A stretch of 64,000 bases of DNA, taken from positions 7,512,744-7,576,743 of the forward strand of contig NC_019892.1 of the NCBI RefSeq assembly GCF_000242455.2, read 5' to 3'. Shown here one piece after another: positions 34,825 to 43,193 of the stretch. The notes below the pieces were generated by a model. That model ran no database searches, was not told the origin of the DNA, and was given only the letters and a program-made list of their open reading frames with translations. Source of the stretch: Singulisphaera acidiphila DSM 18658 (lineage in GTDB: Bacteria; Planctomycetota; Planctomycetia; Isosphaerales; Isosphaeraceae). Every line of letters starts with the position of its first letter. The first letter of the stretch is position 1. A program made the translations under genes and the position numbers.

Positions 34825-36084
34825 TCAAGCTTTCGGCTTCAACTCATACCGTCTTGGTTTCGGCTGGGCGGCGGCACGCTGCTGGTCCACGATCTCGGCC
34901 TCAACACGATCGAGATCGGCGATCGCCTCATCCAGATGGGGTGACTTAATATCGCTCAGCGGGACCTGAATCTGCCGCCAGCGTGTGAAGTGAATATTGT
35001 TGTGCTTGAGCGTCAGGCTATGAACCTCACTCGCCTGCCTGGTCATCGGCGTCGAGAGCAGGGCCAGGTTGATGCCTTCGGCAAGCTGGTCCTTTGAGAA
35101 GGAGCCCACGTCTTCTCCGTCGATGCTCAAGACATAGTCGGCCCCCTCGAGCCCAGCGACCTTGAGTTTTTGCTGGTCAAGGTCTTTCGCGAAGTCGGAG
35201 GAGTTGACCGCCAGCTTGATCACGTCGTCTTTCAGATCGACCGGGAATGGAAGCGACTCGTCGAGTTGCGTCCACTTCAAGACGTTGTCCTTCCACTGAA
35301 CGTCCGAGACCTTGGTCTTTTCCACCTGGACCTTCGGCTCGCTGCTCGATTCGATCTTGAGGTCCACGCTGGAAACCAGGGCCGGCGCATCCCACGCATC
35401 GAGCAATGCGGCCGCCATCAAGAGCTGGCCACCCGGGCCGGGATGGACCCGATCGGGATTCAATTTCGTGGCTTTTTCCGGGTCGGTTTCATACGCCTTC
35501 TTGGTTGCATTGACAACCGACGTGTTCAAGTCTGCAAGTTGAGTGTGCTCTTTTTCCGCCAGCTCCTTGAGGAAGTCGCCGTAGCGGATCAGAACGGCGT
35601 TGTAACCGTTCGGGAAGACAGGGCGACGCGTGACGTCATCAAACGGGGAAGGGCGAATCAACGTGATCCTGATCTCGGGAAGCTCCGCCTTGACCTTTTC
35701 GACGATACGTTCCATCCCCTTCGCGTAGGTCTGAAAGATATTCTCGTCGAAGGGGCGATAACTTGCGTCGTTCATGCCGAGCATGATCGTCATGACCGTC
35801 GGCCGGTAGGCGAGGACGTCCCGCTTGAGCCGGGTATCGATCGAGCCTCCGCCACCACCAGTCACGCGGTCACCTCCCCATCCGGAATGAACGAATGAGA
35901 CGTTCATCGAAGGGAATCGAGTGACGACATACGTCTCGACGAATGTCGTATAGAGACGCTGATCGGTAATACTATCTCCATAGAAAACGACTCGATCGCC
36001 ATCCTTGAGGTAAAATGGCTCCTCCGCAAGCGCCGGGGGCGCCAGAGCAAGAACGAGATAGGCGGCAATGCGAGCGGCTCTCAT
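34825..36084 (-). CDS. Exported SGNH/GDSL-type esterase/hydrolase
   Basis: A 419-residue protein with a signal peptide (MRAARIAAYLVLALAPPALA). The SGNH blocks are visible: block I VVFYGDSITDQR (serine), block II SGWGGDRVTGGGG (glycine), block III MLGMNDASYRPF (asparagine) and block V NPDRVHPGPGGQ (aspartate and histidine). Such enzymes remove acyl or acetyl groups from polysaccharides or lipids. The C-terminal 170 residues look like an extra beta-rich domain (LESAD-like repeats are not evident). The ATG at 36084 has AAGGA eight bases upstream and starts the signal; the frame runs on upstream without homology. It lies downstream of a DUF1501/DUF1549 pair on the same strand, separated by a structured spacer. 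Confidence 0.9.
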   Translation of the reverse strand: MRAARIAAYLVLALAPPALAEEPFYLKDGDRVVFYGDSITDQRLYTTFVETYVVTRFPSMNVSFVHSGWGGDRVTGGGGGSIDTRLKRDVLAYRPTVMTIMLGMNDASYRPFDENIFQTYAKGMERIVEKVKAELPEIRITLIRPSPFDDVTRRPVFPNGYNAVLIRYGDFLKELAEKEHTQLADLNTSVVNATKKAYETDPEKATKLNPDRVHPGPGGQLLMAAALLDAWDAPALVSSVDLKIESSSEPKVQVEKTKVSDVQWKDNVLKWTQLDESLPFPVDLKDDVIKLAVNSSDFAKDLDQQKLKVAGLEGADYVLSIDGEDVGSFSKDQLAEGINLALLSTPMTRQASEVHSLTLKHNNIHFTRWRQIQVPLSDIKSPHLDEAIADLDRVEAEIVDQQRAAAQPKPRRYELKPKA

Positions 36085-36260
36085 AAGAGGGTTCCTTTGT
36101 GTCGAAACAAAGTAAAAAGACGTTGAATCGCTTCCCGGTCCGGGGCGGGGTGGATGCCCCACTTCGGAGCGGGCCCGAACCGTAGGTCGGACGGTGGAAG
36201 CCCAACGGGTGGACGGCCCATCCGATACGCGACTGCGGCCGACTTTGGGAAGAATGCTTG

Positions 36261-36405
36261 AGCGGTTTACCTTCGAGTCGACCACTTCGGGGTGGCTGGG
36301 GGCCGTAGTCGGCCCCTGGTGTGTGGGCCGAAAGACCGGGGTTGAGCATGGCCCCCAGCCACTCCGATCAATCAGCCTTGTGATCGACTCGAACGAAGAT
36401 CGCTT
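36261..36405. repeat. Large imperfect inverted repeat in a 343-bp spacer
   Basis: GTGGCTGGGGGCC (36292-36304) pairs perfectly with GGCCCCCAGCCAC (36350-36362). An outer pair, TTCGAGTCGACCAC (36272-36285) against its complement at 36380-36393, matches 13 of 14 positions. The whole folds as a long interrupted stem between two minus-strand genes. No T run follows, and no reading frame inside is convincing. It may be a structured RNA, a terminator of an unusual kind or a miniature element; no flanking target duplication was found. The rest of the spacer 36085-36427 holds nothing I can name. Confidence 0.55.
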
Positions 36406-36427
36406 TAGCGTGGCATAAACGTGCGTC

Positions 36428-37843
36428 TCAGGCAAGAATCGGCTTGACCACGTTACCGAAGACGTCGGTCAAGCGGTAGTCTCTGCCACTGTAACGGTAG
36501 GTGAGCTTGGTATGGTCGATGCCCATCAGGTGGAGGATCGTGGCGTGGAGGTCATGGACGTGGACCTTGTTTTCGACGGCGTGCCAGCCGTACTCGTCGG
36601 TCGCGCCGTAGGTCATCCCCCCTTTGATTCCTCCACCGGCCAGCCACATCGTGAAGCCGAACGGGTGGTGCTCACGGCCGTCAGTTCCTTCGGCCGTGGG
36701 AGTCCGGCCGAACTCGCCTCCCCAGATCACCAGGGTGTCTTCAAGGAGGCCCCGCCCCTTCAGGTCCTTGAGAAGCGCGGCGATCGGCTGGTCCGTCGCC
36801 GCGCAGTTGTTCGGGAGTTCCGTCTTGAGTCCGCCGTGCTGATCCCAGAGTTGGCAACTCGCTCGTTTCGCGGTCTGGGTGTGGTAGACCTGAACGAACC
36901 GGACACCGCGTTCAGAGAGGCGGCGCGCCATGAGACACTGGGTGGCGAAAATGCCGGTCGTCGGGTCGTCGAGACCATAGAGGGCCCGGGTGGCCGGTGA
37001 CTCTCGGCTGACGTCGAAGGTCTCGGGAGCCTGACGCTGCATCCGATAGGCCAGCTCGAACGACGAGATCCGGGCGCTGAGCTGGCTGTCTTCTTGACGG
37101 CTCTGGAGGTGCCGTTCGTTGAGCATCCTCAACGTATCAAGCTGGTCGCGTTGGCGATCGAGCGAAATCCGTGGGTTCGCGAGGTTGGCGATCGGATTCT
37201 TCAGGTCGGCAACGAGCGTCCCTTGATAAGCGGCGGGGAGGAAGCTCGACGTCCAGAGGGGAGCCCCCTGGGCCGGTTGCGCCGGGCTGATCACGAGATA
37301 TCCAGGGAGGTCCTGGTTCTCGCTGCCAAGTCCGTAAAGCAACCACGAGCCCAGGCTTGGCCTGGAAAAGGCTTGCTCGCCCGTGTTCATCTGGAGGCAG
37401 GCGCCATTGTGGTTGATGTTGTCGGCGACCATCGAGCGAATCACACAGATGTCATCGACGCATGCGGCCACATTCGGAAAGAGCTCGCTGACTTCGGTGC
37501 CCGACTGCCCATGTTTGCGAAACTTGAACGGTGACTGGAGCAGATTGCCCGTCTTGGTCCGCACGAGGTGAGGCATCGCGAACGGTAAGGGCTTACCATT
37601 GTCGCGTGCGAGCATGGGCTTGGGATCGAACGTATCGACGTGCGAAGGCCCCCCGGACATGAAGAGAAAGATCACGCGCTTCGCGCGAGCGGCATGCATC
37701 GGCAGCTTCACCGCCAGCGGGTTGGCTTTCCCCCCATCGGCACGCGCTTCCGCGTCAAGCAGGCCGGCCAGCCCGAGGACTCCGAACCCGTTGGCAAACG
37801 TCGAAATCGCCTCTCGGCGGCTCATGCGTGTCGAAATCGGCAT
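36428..37843 (-). CDS. DUF1501 protein, Tat-exported (second pair)
   Basis: A 471-residue DUF1501 protein with a twin-arginine-like N-terminus (MSRREAISTFANGFGVLGLA). Core motifs are IFLFMSGGPSHVDTFDPKP, VSELFPNVAA, QVYHTQTAKRASCQLWDQHG, VIWGGEFGRTPTAEG and GREHHPFGFT. The start ATG at 37843 has AAGGG six bases upstream. It begins 30 bases after the stop of the large DUF1549/DUF1553 gene and is surely in the same transcript, as is usual for this pair in planctomycetes. The biochemical role is unknown; export and the alkaline-phosphatase-like fold suggest extracytoplasmic action on a charged polymer or ester, which is inference. Confidence 0.92.
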   Translation of the reverse strand: MPISTRMSRREAISTFANGFGVLGLAGLLDAEARADGGKANPLAVKLPMHAARAKRVIFLFMSGGPSHVDTFDPKPMLARDNGKPLPFAMPHLVRTKTGNLLQSPFKFRKHGQSGTEVSELFPNVAACVDDICVIRSMVADNINHNGACLQMNTGEQAFSRPSLGSWLLYGLGSENQDLPGYLVISPAQPAQGAPLWTSSFLPAAYQGTLVADLKNPIANLANPRISLDRQRDQLDTLRMLNERHLQSRQEDSQLSARISSFELAYRMQRQAPETFDVSRESPATRALYGLDDPTTGIFATQCLMARRLSERGVRFVQVYHTQTAKRASCQLWDQHGGLKTELPNNCAATDQPIAALLKDLKGRGLLEDTLVIWGGEFGRTPTAEGTDGREHHPFGFTMWLAGGGIKGGMTYGATDEYGWHAVENKVHVHDLHATILHLMGIDHTKLTYRYSGRDYRLTDVFGNVVKPILA

Positions 37844-37873
37844 GGCAGTCCCTTCGATCGAGCGCGAATCGCC

Positions 37874-40800
37874 TTAGTCGATGTAGATAAATTCGTTGGT
37901 GCAGAGCAAGAGCTGGCAGTAGGCCTCCCAGGCCGATTCTCGCGGTTCACTGGACGCGAGGTAAGCCAGCCCGATCTCTTGTTCTTCGCGGTCCGCGGAC
38001 CGGCCGAAGAGGATCGAAAACGCTCGATCGATCTTGGCTCGATCGTCCTGGTTTCCCGCTCCCAGGCGCGCGGCAAGGGCCTGGGCTTGTCCTATGACAA
38101 AAGCGTTATTGAGCAGGAAAAGCGCCTGAGGAGCGACGGTCGATACGGTCCGCACATCGACCATGGCAGTCGAATCGGCCGCATCAAAGAGCGGGCCGAA
38201 CGACGAACGGTCCGAGCGGATCGTCATATAGTAGAGCGTTCTCCGCTTGTTCTCGAAGTCGCGTACCGCAGGCCCCTTCATCGAACGATCGAGCTGGCCG
38301 GAAACAGCCAGCAAGCTATCCCTGATCGCCTCCGACTCGAGCCGGCGCCGGTTCATTCGCCCGAACCATTGATTGCCGGGATCCGCCGCCCCGGTTTCCG
38401 GCAAGGGGTTGCTCGCTTGCTGATAAACGGCCGAACGCATCATTTCACGGTGCATTTGCTTAATCGACCAGCCTGCCGCAACGAACCGTTTGGCGAGATA
38501 GTCGAGCAGTTCGGGGTGAGTCGGCCGCTCGCCGAGTTTGCCGAAGTTGCTCGGCGTTCGCACGATCCCCGCACCGAAGTGTTGCTGCCAGATCCGGTTG
38601 ACCATCACTCGAGCCGTCAAGGGGTGCTCGGGACTGGCCAGCCAGCGGGCCAGTTCGAGCCGGCCGCTTCCCGACGTGATCGGGGGCTGGGAGTCGCCTC
38701 CCACGATCAAGGGAAAATGGCGAGGAACGAGGTCTCCAAGTCGCGAATAGCTGCCGCGAATATGGACGCGAACATCATGGACGCCAGCATGTGGACTTTC
38801 AGGCACTCCCCCTTCCTGCGTTCCATTGGCGTAGAGGGTCGGAGCCATCGCCACCTGTCTTTGAGCATCCAGATCCTTGCGAATTTGTTCAATCTTCCGG
38901 ATGGCGGACTCGGGCAAGATCTTCTCATCGGCGTCCATCCTGACCCAGAAAGGACTGCTCGAGTCGGTCCGGTGAAAATTCGCCTGAAACTCGTTCGCGA
39001 CCCGTTCGATCGCCGCGTGATCCGTGGGGGCTTTCTTGAGGACCTGTTCCCAAGATTCCAGCGCCTGCTTGGAGTCGGCCGCAAAGGCAGGCGACCGAAC
39101 GTCCCCCTCCATGTCCTCGAACCGCCAGACTGCCTCATGGCCGAGACGGTCGGGGTGCGGGTTCGACTGGAGCGGTTGTTCGATGAGGTCGCGTGAGAGT
39201 TGCCACTCTCCCCCACCCCCCTCGGCGGCGATTGTCAATTCCACGGTTGTGGTATCACACGTATGACCGTTCTTGGGGAGGACCTGAAGCTCGATCCGAT
39301 CCCCCTTCTCGACAACGAGGGGGAGCAAAGACTTCGGATCGAGCTGATGGCTTCCCCCATTGTCGATCTCACCGTGCGCAACCTCATGCCTCGAGACTCG
39401 CGAGCGTTGAACGAGCGCCCAGGCCACTCCGTCGCCCCCCGAGGGATCGGCATCCGACAGCAAACCGGAAACCGTCATTCGACCCGACACCGGACTGGTC
39501 CAGGAGACCGCGACTCCACCGCTCGGTCCGGGGTGGACCGCAACCGAACGAGGCGGAAGCTTGAAGGTCAGAAGCGCAATCTCTTCACCCGTCGTGTTGA
39601 CAGTCAAGGAGGGACAATCGGCCTGGCCTTTCCAGGCCTGAAGGCCAACCCGCCCCGAGACGTCACGGACGGATGTGGTCATCAACGGATAGTCACGACC
39701 CAGCCCCAAGTCCTCGATCCACTGGCGAAGCGCGTAGGGGTGGAGCTTTCGCTCCCCGGCAAATTCCCGCAATGGCTGAGATGTCAAGCCGTCGGCCTGA
39801 GTCCGAAAATCCCAGGCGGCGACCATGTACCGAGCCGTCTGAGGGATCAGGTCACGGGCCAGTTGAGTTTTTGCATCGCTGAGGACGTTTTCAAGCGATT
39901 TCTCGAGAGACACGACATCCTGCTTCGCTCGCTCGCGTCGAGCGAGTTCCGCTCGAGAGACGAGAGGGATTTGAAGCATGGACGGCCCGCCCGTCTTGGC
40001 TCCCACGTTGGGGAGGATATGGCTACTGAAGAAGATGCCGGCGAGTCCATAGTAGTCGCGGGTCGGGATCGGGTCGAACTTGTGGTCGTGGCAGCGAGCG
40101 CAGGCGACCGTCAAGCCCATGAATGACCGGCTCACCACGTCGACCTGGTCGTCGGCAATGTCGGTCAGCAGTTTCTCTTTGTCGGCGTCGCCGCCCCCCC
40201 AGTTTCCAATCGCGAGCAGCCCGGTTGCGATTGTTCCCTCGACGTTGAGGCCGTCGGGTTCGGGAGCCGGAAGTAGGTCGCCCGCGATTTGCTGGATAAG
40301 AAAATCACGATAGGGAAGGTCGCGGTTGAAGGCATCGACGACCCAGTCGCGATAGCGCCAGGCCTCGGCGATATCTCCCGCGCCTCCCACGCCTCGCGCA
40401 TCGAACGAATCAGCGTAACGAACGACATCGAGCCAGTGGCGGCCCCAGCGCTCGCCGTATTGTGGCGAGGCGAGCAAACGATCGACCACACGATTGAAGC
40501 CCTCCGAAGTCTGGTCGGCAAGGAAGGCTTCAACCTCCTCAGGGGTCGGCGGCAGGCCAGTCAGGTCGAAGGTCGCGCGGCGGATGAGCGTTCGCTTGTC
40601 GGCGGCAGGGGCGGGGTGAAGTCCTTTGGCCTCGAGCGTTGCAAGAATAAACCGATCGATGTCGGTTCGCGCCCAGGTCCCATCCTTGACTTGGGGAACG
40701 CTGACATCGCGGACCGGTTGGAACGACCAGAATTGGCGTTGTTCGTCGGTGATCCCCGCCGATCCGGGTTTGCCGTCACCCGCGACAGGCGCGGAAGGCT

Positions 40801-41191
40801 TGGAATTGGGCCAGGGCAGCCCCATGGCGACCCACTGTGTGAGCGTCGCAATCTCGCGGTCGGCGAGCTTCGCCTTGGGGGGCATCCTCGGCTCATCAAT
40901 GTAGCGGATCACCTCGATGAGAAGGCTCTCGTCGGGAGCCCCGGCGACCGCGGCCGGACCGCTCTCTCCCCCTTTGAGGATCGCCTCCCGGCTCGTCAGC
41001 CTCAACCCTGCTTTCGGAGCTTCCCGGTCACCATGACACTCGATGCAGCGTTCGTGCAAGAGTGGGCGAACCTCTTTCTCGAAGAAGTCGCTCCCGGCCG
41101 CATCAGGCTCACCAGCGAAGGCGGAACAGGAGAGGAATCCCAGTCCGAGGAGGGTTCGACCCATGTGGCGAAAGAGAGTACGAAGGTGCAT
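37874..41191 (-). CDS. Large DUF1549/DUF1553 protein with cytochrome-type domain (1105 residues)
   Basis: The order is signal peptide (about 1-27), a planctomycete cytochrome c-like domain with the heme motif ERCIECHGD (about residues 45-125), DUF1549 (about 180-380, with RRATFDLTGLPPTPEEV and the second heme-type motif CARCHDHKFDPI), a long beta-rich insert of roughly 350 residues that may be a carbohydrate-binding or concanavalin-like module, and DUF1553 (about 830-1090, with RVMVNRIWQQHFG and NPLPETGAADPGNQW). The ATG at 41191 begins the signal peptide; the frame is open 59 codons further upstream without homology. It is longer than the DUF1549 protein at 12475-14970 because of the insert. 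Electron transfer is possible but unproven. Confidence 0.92.
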   Translation of the reverse strand: MHLRTLFRHMGRTLLGLGFLSCSAFAGEPDAAGSDFFEKEVRPLLHERCIECHGDREAPKAGLRLTSREAILKGGESGPAAVAGAPDESLLIEVIRYIDEPRMPPKAKLADREIATLTQWVAMGLPWPNSKPSAPVAGDGKPGSAGITDEQRQFWSFQPVRDVSVPQVKDGTWARTDIDRFILATLEAKGLHPAPAADKRTLIRRATFDLTGLPPTPEEVEAFLADQTSEGFNRVVDRLLASPQYGERWGRHWLDVVRYADSFDARGVGGAGDIAEAWRYRDWVVDAFNRDLPYRDFLIQQIAGDLLPAPEPDGLNVEGTIATGLLAIGNWGGGDADKEKLLTDIADDQVDVVSRSFMGLTVACARCHDHKFDPIPTRDYYGLAGIFFSSHILPNVGAKTGGPSMLQIPLVSRAELARRERAKQDVVSLEKSLENVLSDAKTQLARDLIPQTARYMVAAWDFRTQADGLTSQPLREFAGERKLHPYALRQWIEDLGLGRDYPLMTTSVRDVSGRVGLQAWKGQADCPSLTVNTTGEEIALLTFKLPPRSVAVHPGPSGGVAVSWTSPVSGRMTVSGLLSDADPSGGDGVAWALVQRSRVSRHEVAHGEIDNGGSHQLDPKSLLPLVVEKGDRIELQVLPKNGHTCDTTTVELTIAAEGGGGEWQLSRDLIEQPLQSNPHPDRLGHEAVWRFEDMEGDVRSPAFAADSKQALESWEQVLKKAPTDHAAIERVANEFQANFHRTDSSSPFWVRMDADEKILPESAIRKIEQIRKDLDAQRQVAMAPTLYANGTQEGGVPESPHAGVHDVRVHIRGSYSRLGDLVPRHFPLIVGGDSQPPITSGSGRLELARWLASPEHPLTARVMVNRIWQQHFGAGIVRTPSNFGKLGERPTHPELLDYLAKRFVAAGWSIKQMHREMMRSAVYQQASNPLPETGAADPGNQWFGRMNRRRLESEAIRDSLLAVSGQLDRSMKGPAVRDFENKRRTLYYMTIRSDRSSFGPLFDAADSTAMVDVRTVSTVAPQALFLLNNAFVIGQAQALAARLGAGNQDDRAKIDRAFSILFGRSADREEQEIGLAYLASSEPRESAWEAYCQLLLCTNEFIYID

Positions 41192-41523
41192 GGTGGGAGG
41201 TTCTCCCCGAATCCCTGGCGGGATGGCGGGTGGGGTGAAGCTTATGGGGTGTTCGATTTTACGTAGGCGGTCAGTCGCACGACCGCCTCGGTTGGACCCA
41301 TCGGGAGATTCGGCCCCGGGAATGGAGCAGGTCGGGACCGCTCCATCCCTCTTTGTTTTTCTTGTCAATCGGTAAGTCTAGCGAGCGGATCAGGCAACCG
41401 GCTGGATCGAAGCGAACGTTCATGGCAACGAGAAGCGTCCGGTGGGGCTTCGGCACCAGGTTCGTTTCTCTCTTGAGTTTTGCGCGAAGCCACCCAAATA
41501 TCAAGTGTGGAGTCCTGAACCCC
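41192..41523. other. Gene-free spacer with an 8-bp inverted repeat
   Basis: AGGCGGTC (41265-41272) and GACCGCCT (41281-41288) form a perfect inverted repeat with an 8-base gap about 75 bases before the large DUF1549 ATG, a place where an operator or leader hairpin could act. A minus-strand TTGACA occurs further upstream but has no good partner hexamer. No gene is supported. Confidence 0.4.
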
Positions 41524-42480
41524 TCACTTCTCCTGGGGCAAGGAGTTCGGCTGCGGCAGCGGCGTGACCGAGACCTGCGTAACGCTTGGGCCGGTTGTTC
41601 GTCGAATGCTGGCATCGGCGGAGGGGACCACGGGTGCCGGGATCGTCGTGGCAACTTCCTCGGCTTTCAGAGCCTTGGCGTCGAGAGCGGCCAAGGCCTG
41701 GCGTGCGGGAGCCAGGTTAGGCTGCAACTGGATCGCCGTTTGGTAGTGGGCCCGCGCTTCCTCTTTCTGTCCCATCGTCGCCAGGAGATAGCCGAGGTTG
41801 GCGTGGGCGATTGCACTACCACCCGCTTTGCTCAGAGCGATCAGAGCCTCGTCGGCCTTGCCCGCCGCAGCGAGGGTCAACCCAAGGTTCGTCTGAATCC
41901 TGATGTCGTCCGGGGCGAGTTTGGCGGCCGTCTTGAGGTTTCGCTCGGCATCGGTCCAGCGGCTCTGCAAGTAGTAGCTGTAACCGGAGTCGTTCCAGAC
42001 CTTCGCATCGTCGGGACTGGCCTTCAACGCAAGGCGATAATGATCTTCCGCCTGGGCGAACCGGCCGAGCCGGTCGAGAGTCCCGCCGATCCGACGGTGG
42101 GCCAGGGCCTGCTTCTCACCGCTCCCTTTGATGCCTGCCCCGAAACCGCGGCGCGTGCATGCCTCGAGTGACTTCTCATACTCGGACAAGGCCGCGCTGT
42201 ATTCCTTCTGCGACTCGAAGACTCGGCCGAGTTCAAGGTGAACGTTGAACTGCTGATCCTGGGTCACATCGCGATGGAAGTCCGTCTTCGCCACCGAGGC
42301 GTCCTGCTTGGGCGCTCCCGTCGTGGAGACCGATCCCGGATTGGTCTGGCCACCGCGTGGGACAGTCTGGCAGCCGATGAGTGAAGTCAAGACGCACGAT
42401 AGCCCAAGAACCGTCCCTGGCCGCATCATCGCGGCCAGGGTCCGGTTTCGCCACGATCGGCGTTCCCATGAAACATTCAT
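41524..42480 (-). CDS. TPR lipoprotein (TadD-like position)
   Basis: A 318-residue protein with a lipoprotein signal (VLTSLIGCQ, the cysteine being the lipidation site) and about five tetratricopeptide repeats between residues 80 and 270, for example AHRRIGGTLDRLGRFAQAE and VWNDSGYSYYLQSRWTDAE. The tail is Pro/Thr-rich. It begins one base after the stop of the preceding gene and ends the set that starts with a secretin. In Tad pilus systems a TPR lipoprotein (TadD) acts as pilotin-like assembly factor for the secretin, and the same order here supports that reading. No ATPase or pilin gene is in this window, so the set may work with genes elsewhere. Confidence 0.85.
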   Translation of the reverse strand: MNVSWERRSWRNRTLAAMMRPGTVLGLSCVLTSLIGCQTVPRGGQTNPGSVSTTGAPKQDASVAKTDFHRDVTQDQQFNVHLELGRVFESQKEYSAALSEYEKSLEACTRRGFGAGIKGSGEKQALAHRRIGGTLDRLGRFAQAEDHYRLALKASPDDAKVWNDSGYSYYLQSRWTDAERNLKTAAKLAPDDIRIQTNLGLTLAAAGKADEALIALSKAGGSAIAHANLGYLLATMGQKEEARAHYQTAIQLQPNLAPARQALAALDAKALKAEEVATTIPAPVVPSADASIRRTTGPSVTQVSVTPLPQPNSLPQEK

Positions 42481-42481
42481 G

Positions 42482-43132
42482 TTATTGGCTTCCTCCGCCG
42501 CTCATGCCGAACCCAGAAGTACTGGTCGGGCTGGTCGTGAATGAGGTCGGTGCCCGCTGATCACGTGAAATCATAATATTGTGATAGTTAACGGCGTCCT
42601 CACCCAGCCCTCCGGGGTAGACCGAAGGCCCGATCACCACGCGTTCGGGAATCACGGGAAGCCCTGCTCCTTGAAGGGCCGCCACAACGGCCGCGCGGCG
42701 GGACTCCGCCAGCCCCGGTTCATCCGGGCTCCACTCGATCACGACGGGACCAAGCCAACCTGAGAGACGCGCGGCCATCAGGTTGAAACGGCCTGCTCCG
42801 ATCGGAGAAAGACGATCCGTGCCGTCGAGAAAGTCGCTCCGGTAGAGGGTAAAACGATGTGGATCGGCTTTGGCCCGCATCAATGAGAAGTTCCCTTGGA
42901 CGTAACTTCCCAAGGGGGGTTCGATGAAGTCCGCCGGTCGGCCGATAAACGTGTCGCGCCAGGCTTGATGGCGGATTTGACGCTTCGTTCTCGGTGCAAA
43001 TCCTTCCGGCCCGACCGGACCAGGGCCCGTGGGAGGAATCGGGACGGGGGGCTGAGCCCACAACGTCGCCGCGAGCAGGCCCATGGCTAGTGCGCCTCCC
43101 CCCCAGTGGAACTTCCCTCGTGCCAACCACAT
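42482..43132 (-). CDS. Exported OmpA/CpaD-like protein between secretin and TPR lipoprotein
   Basis: This 216-residue protein has a signal peptide (about 1-26), a Pro-rich linker and a domain with FTLYRSDFLDGTDRLSPIG and VVIEWSPDEPGLAESRRAAV, which resembles OmpA-type or CpaD-type peptidoglycan/secretin-associated folds. It ends in a Ser/Thr/Gly-rich tail with GMSGGGSQ, similar in composition to the Gly-Met-Ser repeats of the adjacent secretin. The ATG at 43132 has AGGGGG seven bases upstream. Its place between secretin and TPR protein matches RcpB/CpaD in Tad loci, but sequence support is weak. Confidence 0.65.
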   Translation of the reverse strand: MWLARGKFHWGGGALAMGLLAATLWAQPPVPIPPTGPGPVGPEGFAPRTKRQIRHQAWRDTFIGRPADFIEPPLGSYVQGNFSLMRAKADPHRFTLYRSDFLDGTDRLSPIGAGRFNLMAARLSGWLGPVVIEWSPDEPGLAESRRAAVVAALQGAGLPVIPERVVIGPSVYPGGLGEDAVNYHNIMISRDQRAPTSFTTSPTSTSGFGMSGGGSQ

Positions 43133-43193
43133 ATATCATATCCCCCTGAAAGGGTTAGGTTTCGCGTTCAAGCTCGGGGCAAGGTGCCGCCAC

